This document shows, piece by piece, positions 54,179-62,586 of a DNA stretch of 64,000 nt. Source of the stretch: an uncultured Bacilli bacterium. GTDB lineage: Bacteria; Bacillota_I; Bacilli_A; RF39; UBA660. The notes under the pieces are model-generated. The model did no database searches and was not told where the DNA came from. It was given only the letters and a program-made list of their open reading frames with translations. The position numbers were made by a program, and so were the translations under genes. The DNA is taken from contig CAKOKN010000002.1 in NCBI GenBank assembly GCA_934091055.1, positions 62,001 to 126,000 of the forward strand. The letters are read 5' to 3'. Position 1 is the stretch's first letter, and every line of letters begins with the position of its first letter.

Positions 54179-54775
54179 ATGGATGATATGAATAAAAACT
54201 TCAATAGTTTAATAAATGAAATAAGAAAATGCAATATTTGTGAAGATAAGTTTGGTTTCAAGCCACATCCAGTAGTCATAGGTTCGGCCAATTCAAAAAT
54301 AGTTCAAGTAAGCCAAGCACCATCTAAAACAGTAGACACTACCTTAAAACCATTTACTGATCAAAGTGGTAAAAAATTAAAATATGAATGGTACCAAATA
54401 GCAGATGAAGAATTCTATAATCCGGATAACTTCTTTATTACAGCACTAGCGCATTGTTACCCGGGCAAAGATAAAAATGGTAATGATAAAGCTCCACCTA
54501 AGGTATGTTATGAAAAATGGATAAAGAAAGAATTAGAATATATAGATAACAAAATATATATAATAATTGGAGCTAAAGCTGCTAAAACATTCTTTCCAAA
54601 CGAAGAATATAATGACTTAATATTTAAAAATAATATACTATTTGGTAAACTAGCGATAGTTCTGCCGCATCCATCACCACTTAACATAAAATGGTTCAAA
54701 GATAACCCAAACTTTATGGAAAGAAGAATTATCGAAATAAGAAAAATAGTAAAAGATATACTAAGCAAAAAGTAA
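54179..54775 (+). CDS. uracil-DNA glycosylase-superfamily protein
   Basis: 198 aa. CNICEDKFGFKPHPVVIGSA (lone CxxC start), IVQVSQAPSKTVDTTLKPFTDQSGKKL (motif A region), ITALAHCYPGKD, and the motif B-like VLPHPSPLNIKWF. The fold is that of bacterial UDG-like proteins; four-cysteine iron-sulfur ligation cannot be confirmed. Start ATG at 54179, six bases from AAGGAG. A 31-bp direct repeat, the terminator of this gene, begins at its last codons. Confidence 0.78.
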   Translation: MDDMNKNFNSLINEIRKCNICEDKFGFKPHPVVIGSANSKIVQVSQAPSKTVDTTLKPFTDQSGKKLKYEWYQIADEEFYNPDNFFITALAHCYPGKDKNGNDKAPPKVCYEKWIKKELEYIDNKIYIIIGAKAAKTFFPNEEYNDLIFKNNILFGKLAIVLPHPSPLNIKWFKDNPNFMERRIIEIRKIVKDILSKK

Positions 54776-54797
54776 ACTAGTGATACTAAAAAATAGT
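54767..54797. repeat. 31-bp direct repeat, left copy
   Basis: Halves AAAAAGTAAACTAGTG and ATACTAAAAAATAGT; the right copy at 56189-56219 differs only at one G/A. Left copy overlaps the UDG stop and is followed by unrelated DNA; the two bound the AAA ATPase gene. Confidence 0.8.
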
Positions 54798-54849
54798 GTA
54801 GGAGTTACTTTGTTTTTAAAATTTTGTTTTATATATTATAAAACGCCAT

Positions 54850-54927
54850 CGTAATAAATCGACAATATTGCAAAAAAGTTACTCTGTACCGTAATAAATT
54901 GACAAAAATTAAATATAGTATTATAAT
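54850..54927 (+). promoter_or_regulatory. promoter and 16-bp tandem element of the ATPase cassette
   Basis: TTGACA (54899-54904), 17-bp spacer, TATAAT (54922-54927). The -35 sits inside the second of two repeats CGTAATAAATYGACAA (54850-54865 and 54890-54905, 40 bp apart), suggesting an operator upstream of the ATPase gene. Confidence 0.6.
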
Positions 54928-54953
54928 GTATATATAAGAAAGGAAGATAGATT

Positions 54954-56150
54954 ATGGTTATTCGTGAAAGATATTTAAAATTAATTAGACCATTTTATGA
55001 TCAAGAGTTAATTAAAGTATTAATTGGTATTAGACGTTCTGGGAAATCAGTTATTTTAAAACAAATAATAGATGAGTTAAAAGAAAATAATGTTGATGAT
55101 AATCACATTATCTATATTAACTTTGAAGATTATGATTATGAAGAATATACTGATCCTAAAAAATTAAACAGTTATGTTAAAGAAAAAATAATTGATGATA
55201 AAAAGTATTATATATTTTTTGATGAAATTCAAAATGTTGATAAGTGGGAAAAAGTTGTTAATTCATTAAGAGCAACAAAGAATACATCTATTTTTATAAC
55301 TGGTTCTAATAGTGATTTGTTATCTAGTGATTTAGCAACTCACATAGCAGGAAGATATGTAAGCTTTAAAATAACTCCATTTACATTTGATGAAGTATGT
55401 AAGTTATTAAACATTAAAGATAATAGAAATATTGAAGATGCATTTAATGATTATATTAAATGGGGTGGAATGCCACAAAGGTTTATGCAAAAAGATGATA
55501 TATCAAGAAAAACTTATTTAAATGATATTTATGATTCAATAATAATAAAAGATATCGTAAAAAGATTTAATATTAAAGATATAGATTTATTAAATAGAAT
55601 AGTTACTTATATACTAACTACTCCATCTCAAGTGTTTTCACCTGATAGTTTAAAAAAATATATGCAAAGTGACTCTAGAAATGTATCGCTAGAAACTTTA
55701 TATAATTATCTTGATTACATAACTCGTGCAAATCTTATTTCAAAAGCAGAAAGATATGATGTTAGAGGTAAAAGAATTCTTACAGGTAAATATAAATATT
55801 ATTTAACTGATTTAGGTTTTACTAATATTTTAAGTGAAGGTAAGAAAGAACAAATTGGTGCCTATTTAGAGAACATTGTTTATAATGAACTTATTGCTAG
55901 AGGATATAATGTTAATATTGGTACATTAGAAAATGGCGAAATAGATTTTATAGCAACAAGATTTAATGAAAAAATATATATTCAGGTTACTTATATTTTA
56001 AGTGATGAAACAGTAATTGATAGAGAATTTAATGCTTATAAAAAGATTGAAGATAACTATCCAAAATATGTTCTTTCAATGGATAAATTTGATTTATCAC
56101 AAAATGGCATAATTCATAAAAATATAATTGATTGGTTGTTAAAAAAATAA
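54954..56150 (+). CDS. AAA ATPase with DUF4143-type C-terminal domain
   Basis: 398 aa. P-loop GIRRSGKSVILKQI (~26), Walker B YYIFFDEIQNV (~87), then TTPSQVFSPDSLKKYM winged-helix region and a C-terminal PD-(D/E)xK-like nuclease-fold segment (ENIVYNELIARGYNVNIG, then GEIDFIATRFNEKIYIQV, i.e. E-x-D..Q-V). Such ATPases are usually orphan accessory genes. Codon use prefers T-ending Ile, Asp and Tyr codons, unlike the A-ending neighbours, and the gene is flanked by direct repeats. Confidence 0.85.
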   Translation: MVIRERYLKLIRPFYDQELIKVLIGIRRSGKSVILKQIIDELKENNVDDNHIIYINFEDYDYEEYTDPKKLNSYVKEKIIDDKKYYIFFDEIQNVDKWEKVVNSLRATKNTSIFITGSNSDLLSSDLATHIAGRYVSFKITPFTFDEVCKLLNIKDNRNIEDAFNDYIKWGGMPQRFMQKDDISRKTYLNDIYDSIIIKDIVKRFNIKDIDLLNRIVTYILTTPSQVFSPDSLKKYMQSDSRNVSLETLYNYLDYITRANLISKAERYDVRGKRILTGKYKYYLTDLGFTNILSEGKKEQIGAYLENIVYNELIARGYNVNIGTLENGEIDFIATRFNEKIYIQVTYILSDETVIDREFNAYKKIEDNYPKYVLSMDKFDLSQNGIIHKNIIDWLLKK

Positions 56151-56188
56151 ATTGTTATATATGATATAAAAGATTTTAATGTAAATAA

Positions 56189-56219
56189 AAAAAGTAAACT
56201 AATGATACTAAAAAATAGT
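56189..56219. repeat. 31-bp direct repeat, right copy
   Basis: Same sequence as 54767-54797 with one change; here it runs on into TTCTTTTTTT so the segment is a complete terminator (AAACTA / TAGTTT). The left copy lacks that T run, so the original terminator was probably at this position. Confidence 0.8.
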
Positions 56220-56287
56220 TTCTTTTTTTATAGTCAAGTTAACCAAATTCATATCATTCACATATACTACTTTGAAGGTGATAACTA

Positions 56288-57670
56288 ATGAATAATAATG
56301 AAGATAGAGCTACTCGTAAAGTGGTAATTGATCCAGGACACGGAGGCACGGATTCAGGAGCTACAGGTAATAATCTCTTAGAGAAGGATTATAACTTATT
56401 GATATCAAAATATATGTATGATAGATTTAAAGAGTTAGGTATACCAGTGGCTATAACTAGGGACTCTGATACAACTTTATCTCCAACTGACAGAGTAAAT
56501 ACCATTTTAAGTAAGTTTGGCAATTCTTCTGATGTTATATTAATATCAAACCACGTAAATTCAGGTGGTGGTGAGGGTGCAGAAGTCATCTATGCACTAA
56601 GAAACAGAGATACTCTTGCTAAGAGAATACTAGAAAATATTGGAGCCACGGGTCAAACAACTAGGAAGTACTATCAAAGAAGGTTACCGAGTGATACCTC
56701 AAAAGACTACTATTTCATTCATCGAAATACTGGTAATCTAGAACCACTAATAGTTGAGTATGGCTTTATTGATAATACCAAGGATGTTGAATTTCTAAAA
56801 GAAAACTATGAAAAATTAGCAGAGGCTGTAATATCTGCAGTAGCAAACTATATAGGGGTGCCATATGTTGCTCCAGACGGATTAATAACTAATACCTATG
56901 TTGTTCAAAAAGGAGACTCGCTATATAGTATTGCGGCCAAACTAGGAACTACAGTCACAGAACTAAAAAAAGAAAACAATCTCACATCCAATACTCTTCA
57001 GATAGGTCAAGTACTTCGTATTCCTACTAAAGAAATATATGAGGAAGATGAAAATGTTTATGTTGTCAAAAAAGGCGATACTTTATATGGAATAGCAAAA
57101 GCTAACAACACAACTGTGGATGAGATAAAGAAATTTAATAACTTAACATCAAATATTCTATCAACAGGTCAACTACTAAAAATACCAAGTGCTCTATTGC
57201 CAGAGGCAACATATACTGTAAAAAAAGGAGACTCTCTATACTCAATTGCTAATAAATATAACACCACTGTGGATGAATTAAAGAGAATAAATAATCTAAC
57301 TAGTAATATATTAAGTATTGGTCAGGTATTAAAACTACCATCAGATAAGGCAAGTGATGAAGAAAAAGAGGAGAATACTATTACTTATACAGTACAAAAA
57401 GGAGATTCTCTATACAGCATAGCTAAAAAGTATAATACTACTATTGATGCTATAAAGAATTTAAATAATTTAACTACTAACATACTATCTATAGGCCAAG
57501 TTCTTCTTATACCAACATCTACTAACTTAGAGACAACTTACACTGTTCAAAGAGGAGACTCTCTATACAGTATAGCTAAGAAATATGATACTACAGTAGA
57601 TAGATTAAAACAGTTAAATAATCTCTCTTCAAATCTCTTATCAGTAGGTCAAATATTAATAGTAAGATAA
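56288..57670 (+). CDS. N-acetylmuramoyl-L-alanine amidase with five LysM repeats
   Basis: 460 aa, no signal peptide. Amidase_3 domain ~8-190: His in VVIDPGHGGTDSGA, Glu in LLEKDYNL, His in LISNHVNSGG, Glu in PLIVEYGFIDN. Then five LysM peptidoglycan-binding repeats (YVVQKGDSLYSIAAKLGTTV type) at ~205, 258, 308, 361 and 415. Repeats are close in DNA sequence, and could recombine. Lack of a leader makes it endolysin-like and dependent on a holin or lysis. Confidence 0.9.
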   Translation: MNNNEDRATRKVVIDPGHGGTDSGATGNNLLEKDYNLLISKYMYDRFKELGIPVAITRDSDTTLSPTDRVNTILSKFGNSSDVILISNHVNSGGGEGAEVIYALRNRDTLAKRILENIGATGQTTRKYYQRRLPSDTSKDYYFIHRNTGNLEPLIVEYGFIDNTKDVEFLKENYEKLAEAVISAVANYIGVPYVAPDGLITNTYVVQKGDSLYSIAAKLGTTVTELKKENNLTSNTLQIGQVLRIPTKEIYEEDENVYVVKKGDTLYGIAKANNTTVDEIKKFNNLTSNILSTGQLLKIPSALLPEATYTVKKGDSLYSIANKYNTTVDELKRINNLTSNILSIGQVLKLPSDKASDEEKEENTITYTVQKGDSLYSIAKKYNTTIDAIKNLNNLTTNILSIGQVLLIPTSTNLETTYTVQRGDSLYSIAKKYDTTVDRLKQLNNLSSNLLSVGQILIVR

Positions 57671-57775
57671 ATAGAAGGTATATAATTATATATTTTCTTT
57701 TTTATTTATCTAAGAGGCTAAATAGTTTTAAAGTTTACACTATTTTACAGTGATAAAATAATTATAAAGATATAG

Positions 57776-57798
57776 TTATCAACACCTCCTGTGGATAA
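57776..57798. promoter_or_regulatory. inverted pair of DnaA boxes
   Basis: TTATCAACA (57776-57784, one change from TTATCCACA) and TGTGGATAA (57790-57798, exact on the minus strand), 5 bp apart head to head. They lie 44 bp upstream of the -35 of the orphan RNA promoter. The only exact DnaA box I found in the window. Confidence 0.65.
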
Positions 57799-57842
57799 CT
57801 GTAAGTAATTAGACATAAATTGACAAAATTAACAAAAAACTG

Positions 57843-57871
57843 TTGACAAGTGTAAAACCCTGTAGTATACT
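57843..57871 (+). promoter_or_regulatory. promoter of the orphan RNA
   Basis: TTGACA (57843-57848), 17-bp spacer, TATACT (57866-57871). One of the closest matches to the sigma-A consensus in the window; no ORF follows. Confidence 0.85.
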
Positions 57872-57877
57872 TAACCC

Positions 57878-58283
57878 GATATTAAGGCCTACCCAATTAA
57901 TAAACTTTTTGAAGCCTTTAAAAAAGTTCATTAATTAACATTAGAAACATTAATTAGATTTAAGAACGGGCAAAATCTGAAACAAGGAGGTTATTACTAG
58001 AGTAACAACACATTACGCTCTAGTTTCAAATGAAAAAGTTATTACACTGATGGTAACTCCTGCATTACCAATTTAAATTTTATTCTGTACTAAAATACTA
58101 TAGAATAATCCTTATAACCTTAATCTATATATTAATACAACTCCAAATATAAATTAGAACAACGATTTACCTATACCGCAGGAGTTATTCTCTCGAAGTA
58201 AAAAGACAATTATTTTAAAAAATCATTTTATAACAACTAACTACTATAAAAAAACTATTGCCAATTATTTGACAATAGTTTTT
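57878..58283 (+). ncRNA. candidate ~400-nt orphan non-coding RNA
   Basis: Between a consensus promoter and a strong terminator there is no ORF with a ribosome-binding site, but many inverted repeats: ATTAAT-AAACTTTTT / AAAAAGTT-ATTAAT; ACTAGAG / CTCTAGT; TGGTAA / TTACCA with loop CTCCTGCA; TTATTCT / AGAATAA. The loop with TAACTCCTGC (near 58042) is exactly complementary to GCAGGAGTTA (near 58180) and partly to AGGAGGTTA (near 57987), giving alternative folds. It lacks the signatures of tmRNA, RNase P RNA, SRP RNA and 6S as I know them. Confidence 0.5.
58250..58283. terminator. bidirectional terminator of the orphan RNA and rnjA
   Basis: AAAAACTATTG / CAATAGTTTTT perfect 11-bp stem, T runs on both strands; the rnjA stop is 8 bp away. 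Confidence 0.88.
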
Positions 58284-58291
58284 ACTTTATA

Positions 58292-59992
58292 TTAATTATT
58301 CTTAGTTTCTACTTTCTTATTATCCTTGTTTAAATTATCTGATTTAATATCCATAACAATAGGAAGTATAATAGGAATTCTACCAGTCTTATCAGAAAGC
58401 ATTGGAACAAGACCATTAATCATATTTGATTTCAAATCATTAAAATTAAAACTCTTAATTTTAAGTTCTTTGTTTATAATATCAGCAGCAGTAGTTTGAA
58501 TATCACGAATTAGATCGGCATTCTCATTTACTAATATATATCCTCTAGTAGTAATAGTGGGATTACCAATTAACATATTATGTTGTGTATCAATATTAGC
58601 AATAATAACTAAAATACCATTATTACTCATAAGAATTCTATCCTTTATAACAGCACTACCAACATCACCAATTCGAGAGCCATCAACATAAACTTCTCCT
58701 GCTTGAACTTTACCATCTCTATAAAGTTCACCTTTCTTTAGTGAAACAACATCACCATTCTCAAGAACAAAAGTATTTCTTCTAGGAATACCACAACTAA
58801 CACCTAAGTCAGTATGCTTCTTTAACATTCTAAATTCACCGTGATAAGGAACAAAGTACTTAGGCTTAAATAATCTAATCATAAGTTTAAGTTCCTCCTG
58901 ATTAGCGTGACCAGAAGAATGAATATCAGTCATTGAATTAGTAAATACCTTAACACCCTTCTTATAAAGTTTGTTTATTGTCCTAGAAACTGAAGAAGTA
59001 TTACCAGGAATTGGTGAACTAGAGAAGATAACAATATCATTTGGCATAAGTGTAATCTGTCTATGAGTACCCGCAGCAATTCTTGATAAAGCGGCAAGTG
59101 GTTCCCCCTGACTACCAGTACATAATAAACATACCTCACCAGGTTTTAAATGATTAGCTTCTTCTGCAGTAATTATAATACTTTTATCTTCAAAATATCC
59201 ACATTTAAGGGCAATATCAACAGTATTTTCCATACTTCTACCAAATAGAGCAATCTTTCTATTATTCTTTTTACAAGTTTCTATAATGTGTTTAATTCTA
59301 TATACATTTGAAGCAAAAGTAGCAAGAATAATTCTATTACTAGTATAAGTAGAAAATATTTCTTTTAAGTTTTCATCAACTATACTCTCACTAAGAGAAG
59401 TACCAGGGTTCATAGCATTCGTAGAATCACTCATAAGAACACTAACTCCCCTCTCACCAATTTTTGCCATCTTATGTAAATTAGACATAGGTCCAATAGG
59501 AGTCATATCAAATTTAAAGTCACCAGTCATAACAATAGTTCCATCAGGTGTATCAATAGCAAACCCGTGAGAATCTGGTATTGAGTGGGTTGTTCTAAAA
59601 AATTCCACCTTAAAATATTTAGTTTTAACTATAGTATTTTCTTCATAAACAATTAAATCTTTATAAACAATATTTCTTTCATCTAATTTCTTTTCAATAA
59701 GTTCTTTAGCATTAGCAGGAGCATATATTTTAGGAATATTAACAGTTTGTAGTAGAAAAGGTATTCCACCAATATGGTCCTCGTGTCCGTGTGTAATAAA
59801 TAATGCTTTTATTTTACTTTCATTTTCTTTTAAAAATGTATAATCTGGAATAACATAATCTATTCCAAGAAGTTCGTCATCTGGAAACATTACTCCAGAG
59901 TCAACAATAATTATTTCGGAATTATACATAACTACATACATATTTTTTCCGACTTCACCAAGTCCCCCTAAGGGGATTATTTTTGTATTCAT
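58292..59992 (-). CDS. rnjA: ribonuclease J
   Basis: 566 aa. 5' exo/endoribonuclease of the metallo-beta-lactamase fold, central to mRNA decay in Bacilli. KIIPLGGLGEVGKNMYVV, zinc motif ITHGHEDHIGGIPF (~73), SGHANQEELKLMIRLFKPKYFVPYHGEFRML (beta-CASP end, ~360), and C-terminal domain. It reads as a single J-type gene; a second paralogue (J2) is not in the window. The start ATG follows AAAGGAGAA. Confidence 0.95.
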   Translation of the reverse strand: MNTKIIPLGGLGEVGKNMYVVMYNSEIIIVDSGVMFPDDELLGIDYVIPDYTFLKENESKIKALFITHGHEDHIGGIPFLLQTVNIPKIYAPANAKELIEKKLDERNIVYKDLIVYEENTIVKTKYFKVEFFRTTHSIPDSHGFAIDTPDGTIVMTGDFKFDMTPIGPMSNLHKMAKIGERGVSVLMSDSTNAMNPGTSLSESIVDENLKEIFSTYTSNRIILATFASNVYRIKHIIETCKKNNRKIALFGRSMENTVDIALKCGYFEDKSIIITAEEANHLKPGEVCLLCTGSQGEPLAALSRIAAGTHRQITLMPNDIVIFSSSPIPGNTSSVSRTINKLYKKGVKVFTNSMTDIHSSGHANQEELKLMIRLFKPKYFVPYHGEFRMLKKHTDLGVSCGIPRRNTFVLENGDVVSLKKGELYRDGKVQAGEVYVDGSRIGDVGSAVIKDRILMSNNGILVIIANIDTQHNMLIGNPTITTRGYILVNENADLIRDIQTTAADIINKELKIKSFNFNDLKSNMINGLVPMLSDKTGRIPIILPIVMDIKSDNLNKDNKKVETKNN

Positions 59993-60371
59993 TAAATTCT
60001 CCTTTCTTAATCTTTTTTTCGTTAAAAAATAAAACTAAATATTAATTAAATAAAAATTTAAAAGAATAACCACTGCTTACTAATTATACTACACATTAGT
60101 GGAAAAAGCAAATATTTATTTTATTCACTTCGAGTCTAAGGTCTCTCAGTGTTTTTGAAGCCTTAAGGTCTTCAAAAAGAAATTAATAGCCTAAGGTCTA
60201 TTAATTTAAAGTTCATTAAAATGTATGGTTGTTGATTTATCTATAAATATTTTATTATTAATGTACTCAAAATTATTGACATTATTAAAAAATAGAATTA
60301 TAATCAACACAAATAAAGAATAAAATAAATATGTTTTGACATAATAGTCGGATTAATTAAGGAGTTCGATA
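59993..60371. other. 379-bp divergent intergenic region
   Basis: Between rnjA (minus) and the GNAT gene (plus). It holds the rnjA leader, hairpin element E (60126-60207), and AT-rich promoter-like sequence before 60372. No ORF with a ribosome-binding site and no tRNA was seen. Confidence 0.7.
60126..60207 (+). repeat. dispersed two-hairpin element, copy E (three hairpins)
   Basis: The leader is a clear hairpin here: CACT-TC-GAG / CTC-TC-AGTG around TCTAAGGT (60126-60151). Then TTTTTGAAG / CTTCAAAAA around CCTTAAGGT (60152-60178) and AAATTAATAG / CTATTAATTT around CCTAAGGT (60180-60207). This copy shows that the leader of the others is probably a degenerate third hairpin with the same loop. 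Confidence 0.85.
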
Positions 60372-60875
60372 ATGAGGTATAAAGTATTTAATAATAGTGA
60401 TGCACAAAATCAAATACCACCCAAAATATATAAAATAATATATAAACTTATTATAGAAAATTACGGTATAAGAGCTAAACTTAATAAAGAAGAATTAAAA
60501 AAGATAGATACAATAACAGCATATAATAACTGGGTTAATATGATTTTTACAACAAAGGATTATTATATAACTGTATTTTTTGATGAAAACAAGATTATAG
60601 GCTTTATAGCGTTTATGTACGATAAAAGAGGTTTGTGTTTATCCGAAGTCCAAATTAATAAGGATTATCAGGGAAAAAATAATAATTTGAGAAAAATGAT
60701 AAAGATAGTATTAGATAATTGTGAAAAACAAAAGAGTAAAAAAATTTACGTAACAATAAATCCAAAAAACACAAAATCAATAAATGTATTCACACATATT
60801 GGATTTTATAACACAGAAGGAAAAATTTATGAAATAACATATAATAATTTGCAAAAATGGTTAGATAAAAAATAA
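60372..60875 (+). CDS. GNAT-family N-acetyltransferase
   Basis: 167 aa. IIGFIAFMYDKRGLCLSEVQINKDYQGKNNNLRKMIKIVLDNCEKQ (acetyl-CoA-binding strand-loop-helix, ~78-120) and VTINPKNTKSINVFTHIGFYNTEGKIYEI. The pyrophosphate loop QGKNNN is a variant. Substrate unknown; gene alone in its unit. Confidence 0.7.
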   Translation: MRYKVFNNSDAQNQIPPKIYKIIYKLIIENYGIRAKLNKEELKKIDTITAYNNWVNMIFTTKDYYITVFFDENKIIGFIAFMYDKRGLCLSEVQINKDYQGKNNNLRKMIKIVLDNCEKQKSKKIYVTINPKNTKSINVFTHIGFYNTEGKIYEITYNNLQKWLDKK

Positions 60876-60994
60876 CTGATAACTGTTATAAAATATGTGA
60901 TTAATACTAAAGAATTATTAATCTAAAACTTATTAAAATGTATTATTAAGTTAAAAGAGTATATTTTATGGTATAATAGTTCTAGGAGGTAAAT

Positions 60995-61324
60995 ATGGAA
61001 AGAATATATAATAAATTAGTTAGAGATAATATTCCTAATATAATAAAAGATAAGGGAGAAGAACCTATTACTAGAATATTATCAGATAAAGAATACAAGC
61101 AAGAATTAGAAAAGAAATTAAATGAAGAATATCAAGAGGTATTAGAAGCAAGTGGCAGTGATAGAGTAGAAGAACTAGCAGATATGCTTGAAATAATAAA
61201 AGCACTAGGAGAATTAGAACATACTTCATTAGAAGAAATAATAAATATAGCTAATACTAAAAGTAGTAAAAGAGGAGCTTTTAAAGATAAAATATTCTTA
61301 GAGAAAGTAATAGAAAAAGATTAA
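60995..61324 (+). CDS. MazG-like nucleotide pyrophosphohydrolase
   Basis: 109 aa. KLVRDNIPNIIKDKGEEPIT is typical of phosphoribosyl-ATP-pyrophosphohydrolase-like house-cleaning enzymes; EExxE..ExxD metal motif in EEYQEVLEA, then EELADMLEIIKAL. Cleans non-canonical NTPs presumably. Start ATG after AGGAGGTAAAT. Confidence 0.82.
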   Translation: MERIYNKLVRDNIPNIIKDKGEEPITRILSDKEYKQELEKKLNEEYQEVLEASGSDRVEELADMLEIIKALGELEHTSLEEIINIANTKSSKRGAFKDKIFLEKVIEKD

Positions 61325-61361
61325 ATAGTATGATAGAATAATATCAAGAGGTGAAGATAGT

Positions 61362-62531
61362 ATGAAATGTATACTTATGAATAAGAATACCAAAGTTTTA
61401 TTAGCAGATTATCAACCATCATTAGGAGTATTTACTGATATCTATGACATTTATAATATAGATTATGCTCCAGTAATACTAAAGAATATTTATAATAAAG
61501 AAAAAGATTTAAAAGTAATACTATCCAACTGGTTCAAAGGTAGAGGTATTCCATTATGGAGAGACGATTTAGATTTATTACTTACTAAACTAAATATTTC
61601 TGCTCCAACAGAATTATTAGATAAAGCATTTGGATTGTCATTATCAGATCAGTATTGGATTAAACCATATAATTCCCAAATAGAATATAGAGATATTAAC
61701 TTCTTTGAACACGACTTTAAAGACGCTGAATTTGCTGACGCTACTTTTTCAAATAGTGCTAAAACAGATACTAAAATAAGTTTGATTTCTCCTAATAATA
61801 CAACTGATGGTAGATTGAAGAAAACCTGGATAATCGAAGATAACAAAAGATATCTATTAAAGGGTGGCTATAAAAACGAAGTATTGCAGCCTTTTAATGA
61901 AGTTTTAGCTTCAATGATTAGTAGTCGTCTAGGATTTAATAATGTTCCATATACTCTAGAAGTAATTAATAATAAAATAGTATCAAAGTGTGAATGTTTT
62001 ATAAATAAAGATACTGAATTGGTTCCAGCATATCAAATATTATATGATAATTGTGACAGAGATAATGCATATGAAAGATATATCAATATATTGGAAGAAC
62101 ATAAAGTAGAAAATGCCAGAAGTTCTCTAGAAGATATGTTTATCTTAGATTATATTATGTTAAATGAAGATAGACATCTAAATAATTTTGGCATAGTTAG
62201 AAATGTTGAAACATTAGATTGGATTTCTCCTACGCCAATATTTGATACTGGAGAATCATTAAATATAATAGATTATAGTGATGAAGAAGTAATAATTAAT
62301 GGCGACGGAAGATTTTTTTATAAAGTTAGTAACTTTGACAATATACTTGACAATATTAAAGATTTAAAAAGATATGATTTAAATAAACTAGATGGCATTT
62401 GTGAGGAAGTTGATGAATTATTACATAAGTACCAATCAATTACTAATATGACTGATAGAAGAATAAATAAAATATGTACTCTACTTTACAGTAGGATTAA
62501 TAAATTAAAAAAGAAGATAGATAGTAAATAA
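61362..62531 (+). CDS. HipA-like Ser/Thr kinase-fold protein, without HipB
   Basis: 389 aa. N-terminal ~150 residues are unique; then LKKTWIIEDNKRYLLKGGYK (nucleotide-loop/Lys), NEVLASMISSRLGF, and the catalytic segment FILDYIMLNEDRHLNNFGIVRN (~260) followed by IFDTGESL, a match to the HipA catalytic loop and DFG-like Asp. No small DNA-binding HipB gene is next to it. It could be a toxin or a repurposed kinase. Confidence 0.75.
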   Translation: MKCILMNKNTKVLLADYQPSLGVFTDIYDIYNIDYAPVILKNIYNKEKDLKVILSNWFKGRGIPLWRDDLDLLLTKLNISAPTELLDKAFGLSLSDQYWIKPYNSQIEYRDINFFEHDFKDAEFADATFSNSAKTDTKISLISPNNTTDGRLKKTWIIEDNKRYLLKGGYKNEVLQPFNEVLASMISSRLGFNNVPYTLEVINNKIVSKCECFINKDTELVPAYQILYDNCDRDNAYERYINILEEHKVENARSSLEDMFILDYIMLNEDRHLNNFGIVRNVETLDWISPTPIFDTGESLNIIDYSDEEVIINGDGRFFYKVSNFDNILDNIKDLKRYDLNKLDGICEEVDELLHKYQSITNMTDRRINKICTLLYSRINKLKKKIDSK

Positions 62532-62542
62532 TAAAAAAATAC

Positions 62543-62572
62543 TTGTATTTATTAACATAGTTGTGTTATAAT
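62543..62572 (+). promoter_or_regulatory. rimP-nusA operon promoter
   Basis: TTGTAT (62543-62548), 18-bp spacer, TATAAT (62567-62572). Confidence 0.7.
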
Positions 62573-62586
62573 ATAGGTGTCTTGAG

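Noticed and set aside
57118..57670. Near-identical DNA blocks in the amidase gene as a mobile repeat
   Set aside because: They are in-frame LysM units.
57878..58283. Orphan RNA as tmRNA, RNase P RNA or SRP RNA
   Set aside because: No tRNA-like acceptor end, no GAGGAAAGUCC or ACAGAA blocks, and no GGAAG-type tetraloop core were seen.
3613..60207. The five hairpin elements as simple intrinsic terminators or as MITE copies
   Set aside because: No T run follows most hairpins, and two copies sit between divergent genes. Stems differ completely between copies while staying paired, which recent transposon copies would not show; no terminal repeats or target duplications were found.
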